Shown here in pieces: positions 25,979 to 34,821 of a stretch of 64,000 bases of DNA (position 1 is the first letter of the stretch; every line of letters begins with the position of its first letter). The stretch comes from DATKAS01 sp963773315 (lineage in GTDB: Bacteria; Actinomycetota; Acidimicrobiia; Acidimicrobiales; DATKAS01): the NCBI GenBank assembly GCA_963773315.1, contig CAVZAF010000005.1:186001-250000 (forward strand), read 5' to 3'. The notes under the pieces are model-generated. The model worked only from the letters and a program-made list of their open reading frames with translations. It did no database searches and was not told where the DNA came from. A program made the position numbers and the translations under genes.

Positions 25979-26757
25979 TGAAGCCTCCGTTCACGGGATA
26001 GGTCTGACCGGTGATCCAGCCCGAGGATGCGACGACGCGAGGAACGTGACCATCGCGGCGACGTCGCTCGGCTCGCCGAACCGGCGGATCGTGTAGTTGC
26101 GCAAGCACCTTCTTCGCGAGCTCCTCGTTCTCGACCATCCGTCCTGCACCGCTGGTGTGTTGGTCGTCGCGATGGCGACGCTGTTCGCGGTGATGTCGTA
26201 ACGGCCGAGGCTCTTCGCCAAGCGCCCGCATGAGTCCCGGCCGCGCCGGCCTTGGCCGCGGAGTAGGCCTCGAGCCCGGGTTCTCCGACGCGGCCGGCGT
26301 CGCTGATGACGGTGATGAGACGGCCGCCGGCCACCACGCTCGATCATGCCGGGGATCACCGCTCGACAGCAGTGGAAGACGCCGTAGAGGTTGACGCCGA
26401 TGAACGGCTCCCACTCGGTCGGGTCGGACTGCCAGAACGGCTTGCCCGTGATCGCGCTCGGGTCGGCACCCGCGTTGCCCGCGTTGTTCACCAGGATGTC
26501 GACCGGGCCGTGATCGATCGACCATCGCCTGCACGGCGTCGAAGTCGGTGACGTCGGCCTGCGCGGCGACGGCGCTGTCGCCGGCGGCATTGATCTCGTC
26601 GGCGACCGCCTGAGCACGGTCGAGCGACGAAGTCGTTGACGACCACATTCGCTCCGTAGGCCGCGAGGTAGCGCGCGGTCTGCGCGCCGACGCCCTGGCC
26701 TGCTCCGGTCACGAGCGCGGTGCGGCCCGTGAGATCGAGGAGATTGATCTCAGACAT
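25965..26757 (-). CDS. Short-chain dehydrogenase/reductase (many frameshifts)
   Basis: The segment reads as one SDR of about 260 residues in pieces: GRTALVTGAGQGVGAQTARY, then VLDRAQAVADEINAAGDSAV-type sequence, DILVNNAGNAGADPSAI with the NNAG motif, LEAYSAAKAGAAG carrying the catalytic Tyr-x-x-x-Lys, SVAIATTNTPAVQDG and ITGQTYPVNGGFSVNL. About eight single-base changes, mostly insertions, are required in 0.8 kb. It follows the ligase by 9 nt and probably acts on the hydroxyacyl-CoA product of the hydratase. Confidence 0.75.
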
Positions 26758-26765
26758 TGCAGCTC

Positions 26766-28299
26766 TCAGACATTGCGTTCGTGACCCTTCCAGTAGGGGG
26801 CGCGGAGCTCGGTCTTGAGCACCTTGCCGATGGGGCTGACCGGGAGCCGCTCGATGAACTCGAACCGGCGAGGCTTCTTGTACGAGGCGAGGCGTCCGTC
26901 GAGGAAGTCGAGCAGCTCCGGACCCGTCACGGAGTAGCCCGCGCGGGTCACGATGAACGCGAGGGCCTGTTCGCCGAAGTCCTCCTCCGGGATCCCGATG
27001 ACCGCGGCGTCTTCGACAGCAGGATGAGCGACGAGCGCCTTCTCGATCTCGGCCGGGTAGATGTTCACGCCTCCCGCGACGATCATGTCCTTGATGCGGT
27101 CGGTGATGAACAGGAACCCGTCCTCGTCGACATGCCCGACGTCGCCCGTGCGGTAGAAGCCGTCGCGCACGACGTCGTCACCGAGGGGCTCGCGCCCGAG
27201 GTAGCCGCGTAAGCACGACCGGCGTGTTGACCGCGATCTCGCCGGTCTCGCCGACGGGGAGCCGATTCCACTCCTCGTCGACGATCGCGATCTCGACGCC
27301 GTCGTAGGGGACGCCGCTGCTGCCGGGCTTCGTGAGCTGGTGCTCAGGGGGCATGTAGCTCACCATCCCGGACTCACTCGTGCCGTAGCCCTCCCACAGC
27401 ACCGGGCCGAAGTGCTCGACGATCCACTGCTTCAACGACTGCGGCACCGGCGCCGCGCCGACCGTGAGCGCCTCGATCGAAGACAGGTCATAGCGCTCGA
27501 CGACGTCGTCGGGCAGCGCCTGGATGCGCAGCAGCATCGTCGGGACGCCGACCCACAGCTGCACCTTGTGACGATCGATGAGCCGCAGCGCCTCTTCGGG
27601 GTCGTACGGGTCGAGGAGCACTGCGGTTCCCCCGGTCGCGCACGCCCCGGTCGCGACCGCAGCCCCCGCGCCGTGGTGCACGGGCATCGTCATGAGCACT
27701 GTCGCCTCGTGCGGATGGGGAGGCACGCCACCGACCGAGGCGCCATATCGGGCCAGCCGATCGAAGTCCGCGCCGGACAGGTCGAGCGGTGGCACGCCCT
27801 TCGGCGCCCCGGTCGTGCCCGACGTGTAGAGCACGAGGCTCGGTCGCATCGGCCCGAAGCGCGGTGTCGGTGCGCCCGCGCGCAGCAGTTCCTCGTACCG
27901 GTGACCGGGGTTGTCGTCGCCGACGGTGACGAGCAGCCCGAGATCGTGCTCGGCCCAGGGGGAAGCGTCACGGTCGTTGCAGGCCAGGCCCTTCGCCCCG
28001 CTGTCGTTGATGATGTAGATCGCCTCGTCGGGGGTGAGCCGCCAGTTGACGGCGACCTGCACGACACCCAGCTTCTGCAGCGCGCGCTGGATCACGAACC
28101 ACTCGAAGCCGAGCCGGAACCGCATGCCGAGACGGTCGCCTTCGACCAGTCCGAGCGTCGCGAGCGCGTCCGCAACCCGGTCGGCGCGCTCGTTCCAGTC
28201 GCGGTAGGTGAGCACGTCGTCGCCCTTGATGACCGCGGGGGCGTCGGGCTTCTGGTCTGCCCAGAACTCAGGGGTGCCCGGCTGTGCTTCGGTCAGCAT
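26766..28299 (-). CDS. FadD-like acyl-CoA synthetase (one frameshift)
   Basis: The roughly 511-residue ANL ligase has LTYRDWNERADRVADALATL near residue 30, the P-loop YTSGTTGAPKGV near residue 168, EGYGTSESGMVSYMP near residue 340 and, after the break, FYRTGDVGHVDEDGFL and the A10 motif SPIGKVLKTEL with catalytic Lys. An extra base at about 27210 (CTT-A-CGCGG on the minus strand) separates the two parts. The enzyme activates a carboxylic acid to its CoA thioester. It heads an operon with SDR and hydratase, and its start is only 24 nt from the divergent DUF35 gene. Confidence 0.85.
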
Positions 28300-28323
28300 G
28301 GGCGGAGATAGTAAGAAACCTGG

Positions 28324-28716
28324 ATGCGCGTGGCGGCACACCGGGGGCTGTACGACATCACGGGCGATCGGCCCATGCTGCAGGGAAGTCGATGCGCCTC
28401 GTGCCACACGACCTTCTTCCCCGCGTTGTCGCTCGGGTGTGAGGTGTGCGGGGCGACGCAGCTCGACGAGATCGTGCTCGAAGCCACGGGGGTGCTGCAC
28501 TCGGTGGCCACCGTGCATCTCTACCAGGGCCACGACATCGAGGCCCCGTTCGCGGTCGGCGAGATCCAGCTCGACGCCGGCCCACTGATCCGGGGGACCA
28601 TGGCCGAGGTCGTCGAGCGCGACTCGATCGGCGCCCGAGTCGGGGCCTCCTGGGTGACGCTCCGAGCTGACGACGAGGGCAACGACGTCGTCGAGCCACG
28701 GTTCGGGTTGATCTGA
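28324..28716 (+). CDS. OB-fold/zinc-ribbon DUF35 protein, thiolase partner
   Basis: The 130-residue protein has a rubredoxin-like zinc ribbon, CASCHTTFFPALSLGCEVCG near residues 23-42, followed by an OB fold (VLHSVATVHLYQGHDIEAPF, RGTMAEV). DUF35 proteins pair with thiolase-like enzymes, as in the ChsH2-Ltp2 steroid side-chain retro-aldolase, where the domain docks the acyl-CoA-bearing subunit. Its TGA overlaps the thiolase ATG (TGATG). The N-terminal MaoC-like hydratase domain of ChsH2 is absent. Confidence 0.85.
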   Translation: MRVAAHRGLYDITGDRPMLQGSRCASCHTTFFPALSLGCEVCGATQLDEIVLEATGVLHSVATVHLYQGHDIEAPFAVGEIQLDAGPLIRGTMAEVVERDSIGARVGASWVTLRADDEGNDVVEPRFGLI

Positions 28717-29861
28717 TGGCAGCCACCCTGCGCGAGCTGAGATCGGTGCACGTCGTCGGCGTCGGGCTCCACCCGTACCAGCGGCCGGGAGACACGCCCT
28801 ACACGGCACTCGGGGTGAAGGCGATCGGTGACGCGCTCGCCGATGCCGGCATCGAGTGGCGCGACGTCGAGACGGCGTACACCGGCACGGCCACGACGGC
28901 GATGGGCCTGTCGCGACTGATGTACCGGCACTTCGGTTCGACGGGCATCCCGATGGCACAGGTCGAGAACGCCTCTGCATCGGGGTCGACCGCGGTCCGC
29001 CAGGCGTGCATCGACGTCGCCGCCGGACTCGCCGACGTCGCCATCGCAGTGGGCGTCGACAAGCCGCTCAAGTTCGGCATGCCACAGCCCGCCGCGGGCT
29101 TGCGCGACCTCGTCGGCGGTCGCGTCGCGCCGTTCACGCACTTCGCGCTCCTCGCCAACCGCTACATCCACGACCACGGAGCGACCGAGGAGCAGTTCGC
29201 ACTCGTCGCCGTGAAGAACAGCGAGAACGGCGCTCTCAACCCGAACGCGCAGCGGCAGAAGGCGCGGTCGCTCGAGGAGGTGCTCGCCCCGCCGCTCATC
29301 AGCGGTCCGCTCACGCGGCTGCAGTGCTGTCCCGTCGGCGAAGGCGCCGCCGCGGTGATCGTCGCGTCCGACGCGGCGATCGCACGCCTCGGTCTCGATC
29401 CGGCCCGCGCGGTCCGCGTCCTGTCGTCGGCCTCCCGATCGGAGACCGTGTACCGCGGCGAGAACTTCGACGCCGCGCTGACGCGCGAGACGGTCGGCAT
29501 CGCCCTCCACGACGCGGGCGTCACGGCGGACGACCTCGACGTCGTCGAGCTGCACGACGCGTTCACCGTCGAGGAGCTTCTCTACATCGAAGCGATCGGG
29601 CTCGCTCCCGTCGGGAAGGCCGCGGCACAGCTCGCGGAGGGTCAGTTCCACATCGGCGGGCGAGTCGCGGTGAGCGCCTCGGGCGGCCTCCTGTCGATGG
29701 GGCACCCGATTGGCCCTACTGGCGTCGGCCAGATCTGCGAGCTGACCACACAGCTGCGGGGTGAGGGCGCCGCTCGCCAGCACCCGAACGCCCGACTCGG
29801 CCTCGCGCACATGGTGGGCGTCGGCGCCGTGTGCGTGGTGCACGTGCTCGCCGCGCCGTGA
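28716..29861 (+). CDS. Thiolase-superfamily protein, Ltp2-like aldolase (no nucleophilic Cys)
   Basis: The 381-residue thiolase-fold protein shows VENASASGSTAVRQACIDVA near residue 88, HDAFTVEELLYIEAIG near residue 275 and MGHPIGPTGVGQICELT near residue 328. True thiolases have Cys in NAC-ASGS; here the codon is TCT (Ser), as expected for lipid-transfer-protein aldolases such as Ltp2 that use Tyr chemistry for retro-aldol cleavage. Coupling to DUF35 and the facing ligase-SDR-hydratase operon support side-chain degradation of a steroid or branched acyl-CoA. Confidence 0.82.
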   Translation: MAATLRELRSVHVVGVGLHPYQRPGDTPYTALGVKAIGDALADAGIEWRDVETAYTGTATTAMGLSRLMYRHFGSTGIPMAQVENASASGSTAVRQACIDVAAGLADVAIAVGVDKPLKFGMPQPAAGLRDLVGGRVAPFTHFALLANRYIHDHGATEEQFALVAVKNSENGALNPNAQRQKARSLEEVLAPPLISGPLTRLQCCPVGEGAAAVIVASDAAIARLGLDPARAVRVLSSASRSETVYRGENFDAALTRETVGIALHDAGVTADDLDVVELHDAFTVEELLYIEAIGLAPVGKAAAQLAEGQFHIGGRVAVSASGGLLSMGHPIGPTGVGQICELTTQLRGEGAARQHPNARLGLAHMVGVGAVCVVHVLAAP

Positions 29862-29926
29862 CGTCACGTGCTTGCTGCGCCATGACGCCCAACCCCTGAC
29901 GTTTCGTCACCCACCGTCCCGGGCAT

Positions 29927-30376
29927 GTGCAGTGCATGACACGACATGCGTTGGAGGTGTACCTCGCCGATCACTACGCCGGATCGGTGGCAGGCCACGA
30001 CCTCGCGGCGCGGGCAATGCCGGACCTGGCGCTCGAGATCGAGGCTGATCAGAGTGTCCTCGAGGCGGTCATGGGGGAGCTCGGCGTGCGCAAGCCTCAC
30101 CCCAAGCGCCTCGGAGCGTGGTTCGCATCGCGGGCGATGAAGCACAAGGAGCCCCACGAGCTCGTCGAGCTCGAGATCCTCGCCTTGGGCATCGCGGGGA
30201 AGCTCATGCTGTGGAAGGCGCTCGAGCAAGCAGAGGAGTCCGAGCCTTACTTGCGGGTCATCGACCTCAACCGTCTCATCGACCGCGCGACGAGGCAGTT
30301 CGACGAGGTCGAGCGCGAGCGCATGCGCAAGGCCGCACAGCTGTTCGGAGAGCCGGTCACCGTCCAGTACGGATGA
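29927..30376 (+). CDS. Conserved hypothetical helical protein (149 aa)
   Basis: An all-helical protein, LEVYLADHYAGSVAGHDLAA near the N-terminus, LEIEADQSVLEAVMGELGV, and EILALGIAGKLMLWKALEQA near residue 85. The arrangement of long acidic helices resembles ferritin-like or hemerythrin-like bundles, but no complete metal-ligand set can be seen, so no name is given. ATG 29927 is used; ATG 29936 is also in frame. The 3' end overlaps the convergent GNAT gene by 20 nt. Confidence 0.65.
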   Translation: MQCMTRHALEVYLADHYAGSVAGHDLAARAMPDLALEIEADQSVLEAVMGELGVRKPHPKRLGAWFASRAMKHKEPHELVELEILALGIAGKLMLWKALEQAEESEPYLRVIDLNRLIDRATRQFDEVERERMRKAAQLFGEPVTVQYG

Positions 30377-30839
30377 CGCGTGCCATCTCGAGCTCGGTCG
30401 CATCGTCGCGGTCGCGTGACTGACGCGCGCCGGTGAAGGTGAATCCGCACGACTCGTAGAGCCTGATCGCGGCCGTGTTGCCCTCGATCACCATGAGGAC
30501 GACGCGCTCGGCGCCGGTGCTCGCGGCCCACTCGACCGCTGCCTCGACGAGCGCGTGGCCGACTCCGGATCGACGCGCTCGTGCGCTCACGAACATCGCC
30601 AAGAGGGCGACGATCGACGGATCGTCCGGCGCGAGCGCGACCACGAGACCCGTGGGCGCGCCATCGACCTCCGCGACGAAGGTCGCTCCCCGGCCGAGCC
30701 ACGCGCGCCAGTCGTCGTCGCTGCGGCTTTCCTCGCGCTCGAGCGTGCTGCCGAACGCGTCGGGATCGGTGCGCAGCGCCTCGAGCCGGATCGCGCGAAG
30801 CGTGTCGACGTCGGTCGGTGCCAGCCGCCTGACGAGCAC
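30357..30839 (-). CDS. GNAT-family N-acetyltransferase
   Basis: The 160-residue GNAT protein has VRRLAPTDVDTLRAIRLEAL at the N-terminus, the acetyl-CoA pyrophosphate-binding ARRSGVGHALVEAAVEWA near residue 88 and NTAAIRLYESCGFTFTG near residue 120, resembling RimI-type or small-molecule acetyltransferases. The substrate is unknown. GTG 30839 directly abuts the stop of the upstream hydrolase (TAGGTG), so the two are in one operon. Confidence 0.88.
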   Translation of the reverse strand: MLVRRLAPTDVDTLRAIRLEALRTDPDAFGSTLEREESRSDDDWRAWLGRGATFVAEVDGAPTGLVVALAPDDPSIVALLAMFVSARARRSGVGHALVEAAVEWAASTGAERVVLMVIEGNTAAIRLYESCGFTFTGARQSRDRDDATELEMARVIRTGR

Positions 30840-31719
30840 CTAGCTCTGGGTGTGACGGAGGATCGCGGGGACGATCGTGTCCATCTCCTCCCCGGGAAGC
30901 TCGTGACCGACGCCCTCCATCGTGAGGAGCTCGGCACCGGCGATGTCCTTCGCGAGCGCGACGCCGTGCTCGTACGGGAAGGATCGGGTCGGCAGTGCCG
31001 TGGATCACCAGGGTCGGCACGTCGAGGCTCGCGAGCCGGCTGCGCCACGGCGGAGTCTTCGCGATCGCGACCTGATGGTTCGCGCTCGACTGGAAGTTCG
31101 GGTCGCGCTCGACCTCGCGGGTGAAGACGTCACGCATCAGGGCTTCGTCGTAGGGGTGCGCAGGCCCGTGCAGCACTCCGAAGAACGCGACACGCGCGTC
31201 GATCACCGCCTGCTTGTCGTTCGGATCGACGCCGGCCTGTGCGAGAGCCGCTGCGAGCAGCTCGGGCTTGGGACCGGGGAGGGCGCCCGACGCGTCTCCG
31301 CCCGAGAGAACCCCGACGACCGCGCCGGGATCGGGCGTCGACATGATCGGCGTGATCGTGCGCACGCGGTCTCGGTGGCGCAGCGCGACCTGCTGCGTGA
31401 TCATCCCGCCCATCGACGCGCCCACGATGTGCGCCGTGTCGATGCCGTACGCGTCGAGCACCGCGACCGCGTCGTCGGCCATGTCTTCGACCGTGTAGTC
31501 GGGCTCGCCGAGCGGGTAGTGCGTCGACAGGCCGGTGTCACGGTTGTCGTAGCGGATGACGAAGCGACCGGCGGCCGCGAGCCGTTCGCAGAGCTCGTCG
31601 GGCCACATCAGCATCGACGCGCTGGCCCCCATGATGAGCAGGATCGGGGTGTCGGACTCGTCGCCGAACGCCTCGGTGCAGATGTCGACGTCGCCGGACT
31701 TGATCATTCGCTCGGTCAT
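30840..31719 (-). CDS. Alpha/beta hydrolase (one frameshift)
   Basis: The roughly 293-residue hydrolase has ILLIMGASASMLMWPDELCE near residue 26, the nucleophile elbow VGASMGGMI near residue 100 and a DVPTLVIHGTADPILP strand with the acid Asp near residue 235. An extra base at about 30975 (CCC-G-TACGAG) shifts the frame; restoring it gives YEHGVALAKDIAG and GVGHELPGEEMDTIV, which supplies the catalytic His, and TAG at 30840. Such enzymes act as esterases, lactonases or dehalogenases. Confidence 0.82.
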
Positions 31720-31748
31720 CGCCGGAGCGTAGGTCGTACTGTCGATCC

Positions 31749-32502
31749 ATGCTCTCGAGCTCCGGCTTGCCGATCCACCCGATCAGCTGCGGGTGGCTGA
31801 CCACCGACGCGAGCACGATGATCACCGGGCAGACGGGCGACTTCCGCATGCCGGTGCCCGCGTTCCTCGTCGAGCACCCGAAGGGCCTCGTGCTCTTCGA
31901 CACGGGCATGCACCCCGACGTCGCCCACTCGACCGACAAGCTCCACGGCCTCGAGTCGATGTTCACACCCGAGCTCGCGCCGGACGGCAGCGTGGGGCCG
32001 CAGCTTCGGGCCGCGGGCTTCGATCCGGCCGCGGTCGCCGTCATCGTGAGCAGCCACCTGCATTTCGACCATTGCGGTGGCCATGTCGAGGTGCCGAACG
32101 CTCGCCTGCTCGTGCAGAGGCCGGAGTGGGAGGCCGGGCACAACGCCCGCCTCATCGAGTTCGGCGTCTACGACCCGGCGGACTTCGACATCGGCCACGA
32201 CGTCGAGCTGCTCGACGGCGACCACGACATCTTCGGTGACGGCACGTTGCGCGCGGTAGTCACGCCCGGGCACACCTCGGGGCACCAGTCACTCGTCATC
32301 GAGGGCAAGACGATCCTCGTCGGCGACGCCTGCTACTGCCGCCTCGCGCTCGACCTCGACGCGCTCCCGTCGTACTCCTACGACGGCGACCGCCAACGCG
32401 AGACGTTCGCATGGCTGCGCGAGCAAGAAGCCGGAGGCGCGGCAGCTCGTCTTCTCCCACGACCTCGCGCAGTGGGAGTCGCTCAGCGGCGCTCGAGGAT
32501 GA
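31749..32502 (+). CDS. MBL-fold hydrolase, N-acyl homoserine lactonase-like (one frameshift)
   Basis: The roughly 250-residue metallo-beta-lactamase-fold protein has VPAFLVEHPKGLVLFDTGMH near residue 36, the dinuclear zinc motif SSHLHFDHCGGH near residue 102, TPGHTSGHQSLVIEG near residue 172 and VGDACYC, the order seen in AHL-lactonase-like enzymes. An extra A at about 32425 shifts the frame; corrected, the C-terminus reads ARQLVFSHDLAQWESLSGAR and ends at TGA 32500. Lactone hydrolysis is the best guess; quorum quenching is not demonstrated. It is divergent from the alpha/beta hydrolase, with 29 nt between. Confidence 0.78.
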
Positions 32503-32896
32503 CGACCGGGATCGTGCGGCCAGACTTCGCTTCGTAGTCGCCGAAGCCGGGAGCGCGTTCGACCTGCGTGGTCCAGATCTTGTCGCGCTCGTCGCCCTCG
32601 GCGACCCGGGCGTGCACGGAGATCGTCTCGTCGCCGATCTCGACGGTCGTGTCCGGGTTGGCCCTGAGGTTGTAGTACCAGTCGGGGTTCGTCGGGGCGC
32701 CTGCCTTCGACGCGAAGATCGCGTAGCCGTCGTCGAGCGGCTGGTACGCGAGCGGGTTGACCCGCTCGGTGCCGCTCTTGGCGCCCGTGTGGTGGAGCAG
32801 CAGCATCGTGCCGCCGGCGAACCGCCCGCCGAGCTGGCCGTGGTTGGCACGGAACTCCTCGATCATCTGCGTGTTGAAGTCCTTCACGTCGCTCAT
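32483..32896 (-). CDS. Ddn-like F420-dependent nitroreductase family protein
   Basis: The 137-residue split-barrel protein carries MLLLHHTGAKSGTERVNPLA near residue 31, then DWYYNLRANPDTTVEIGDE near residue 72, the hallmarks of the deazaflavin (F420)-dependent nitroreductase family that includes mycobacterial Ddn. It would reduce quinones or similar acceptors with F420H2. It overlaps the convergent MBL gene by 20 nt and is divergent from the formate dehydrogenase operon, leaving 32 nt. Confidence 0.88.
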   Translation of the reverse strand: MSDVKDFNTQMIEEFRANHGQLGGRFAGGTMLLLHHTGAKSGTERVNPLAYQPLDDGYAIFASKAGAPTNPDWYYNLRANPDTTVEIGDETISVHARVAEGDERDKIWTTQVERAPGFGDYEAKSGRTIPVVILERR

Positions 32897-32928
32897 GAGA
32901 CCTGTCTACCCAGGGCTACGGTGATTTC

Positions 32929-34821
32929 ATGCCCGCACGGCTCACTCAGCCCCTCGTCCGCGAGGACGGCTCCCTGCGCCCGGCGACCTGGGAAGAAGCA
33001 CTCACCCGCGTCGCCACCGGACTGACCAGCACGATCGATGCCCACGGCCCCGACGCCGTCGGCTTCTTCGCGTGCTCGAAGTCCACGAACGAGGCCAACT
33101 ACCTCGCGCAGAAGCTCGTTCGCCAGGCGATCGGCACCAACAACATCGACTCCTGCAACCGCACCTGACACGCCCCTTCGGTCGTCGGTCTGGCGACCAT
33201 CTTCGGGCTGGGTGGTGGCACGAGCAGCTACCGAGAAACAGAGGACGCGAACGTGATCGTCCTCTGGGGCTCGAACGCGCGCGAAGCGCACCCGATCTTC
33301 TTCCAACACGTGCTGAAAGCCGTCCACAACGGCGCCCGGCTGTTCGTCGTCGACCCCCGCCGCACCTCCACTGCACGGTGCGCCGACACGTGGCTCGGCA
33401 TCGACACCGGCACCGACATCGCGCTCTCGAACACGATCGCCCGCGAGATCATCCACGCGGGGCTCACGCACGAGTCGTTCATCGAGCGAGCGACCGTCGG
33501 GTTCGACGAGTACGCGGCGTCGGTCGAGCCGTGGACCCTCGAGCGCGGCGAGATGGAGACCGGCGTGCCGGCCGAGGCCATCCGTGACCTCGCCCACGCC
33601 TACGCCAAGGCCGACAAGGCGCAGCTGTGCTGGACGCTCGGCATCACCGAGCACCACAACGCGGTCGACAACGTGCTGGCGCTGATCAACCTCGCGCTGC
33701 TCGCCGGGCACGTCGGGCGCGAGGGAAGCGGGCTCTCACCGCTGCGCGGGCAGAACAACGTGCAGGGCGGCGGCGACATGGGCGCGATCCCGAACAAGCT
33801 CCCCGGCTTCCAGGACATCGAGACCGACGACGAGGCTCGCGGTCGGTTCGACGCCGCGTATGACGCGACCATCCCGCCCCGCTACGGCATGCACCTCTCG
33901 GCGATGTTCGAGGCCATGGACCGCGGGGAGCTCAGGGCGCTCTACGTCATGGGCGAGAACCCCGCGCAGAGCGAGGCCGACGTGCTGCATGCACGCCATC
34001 TGCTCGAGTCGCTCGATCTGCTCGTCGTGCAAGACCTCTTCCTCACCCAGACCGCCGAGCTCGCCGATGTGGTGCTGCCCGCGGCGGCGGCATGGTGCGA
34101 GGCCGAAGGCACCGTGACGAACAGCGAGCGGCGCGTGCAGCGGGTGCGCAAGGCGATCGAGCCACCCGGAGAGGCCCGCGACGACCTGTGGATCCTCACC
34201 GAGGTCGCGCGTCGCCTCGGCCGTGAGTGGCCCGACCCGATCGCTGAGGACGTTTGGGACGAGCTGCGATCGCTCTCGCCGATGCACCGCGGCATGAGCT
34301 ATGCCCGCCTCGAAGAGCTCGGCGGCGTCCAGTGGCCCTGCTTCACCGAGGACTCACTCGAGCCGTCATACCTCCACGGCCGCTTGTGGGCCGACGATCC
34401 TGCTGACCGAGGCAAGCCGGCCGCGTTCTCCGTCGTCGAGCACGACCTGCCCGTCGACCTGCTCGACGACGACTTCCCCATACGCCTCACCACCGGACGC
34501 CGCCTCGACAGCTACAACACCGGCGTGCAGAGCGGCGCGATCGCGTCACCGTTGCGTGCGGACGGCGAGACGATCGATCTCTCCCCTGCCGACGCGCGCT
34601 CACTCGGGTTGGCGAAGGGGCAGCGGGTGCGCGTGACGTCGCGGCGAGGCTCGATCGTCGTGCCCGCGCGCGTCGACGAGGGTCTTCGACCAGGACTCGC
34701 GTTCATGACGTTCCACTTCCCGGATCAGGCCGACACGAACGTGCTGACCATCAACGCCACCGATCCGAAGAGCGGCACCGCCGAGTTCAAAGCAACAGCC
34801 GTGCGCGTGGAAGTCGCATAG
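32929..34821 (+). CDS. Selenocysteine formate dehydrogenase, catalytic Mo/W-bis-MGD subunit (C-terminal part)
   Basis: One frame of 630 codons reading through TGA 33166-33168 as selenocysteine. Around it the protein is NNIDSCNRT-Sec-HAPSVVGL; formate dehydrogenases have Cys or Sec exactly here, followed by the conserved catalytic His. Downstream landmarks are LFVVDPRRTSTARCADTW, SPLRGQNNVQGGGDMGAIP, YVMGENPAQSEADV and the molybdopterin-binding RLTTGRRLDSYNTGVQ. Without recoding it splits into 79- and 522-codon frames. It starts at MPARLTQPLVREDG, just after where the N-terminal 4Fe-4S domain normally ends; that domain is encoded at 36528-37370. Reaction: formate to CO2, electrons to NAD+ through the partner subunits. 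Confidence 0.9.
33166..33198 (+). promoter_or_regulatory. UGA selenocysteine codon and bacterial SECIS element
   Basis: Eleven nucleotides after UGA (33166-33168), GGTCGTC (33180-33186) pairs with GGCGACC (33192-33198) in an unbroken 7-bp stem (one G-U) closing the loop GGTCT. The same spacing and GGUCU loop occur in the E. coli fdhF SECIS that binds SelB. The bulged U of the E. coli element is paired here. The wobble positions used keep the protein sequence conserved. Confidence 0.88.

Noticed and set aside
33253..34821. Separate 522-codon formate dehydrogenase gene starting at ATC/GTG 33253 with a truncated upstream ORF
   Set aside because: The frame is the same as that of the upstream 79-codon ORF, the joining codon is TGA at the Sec position, and a SECIS follows. 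One recoded gene explains everything.
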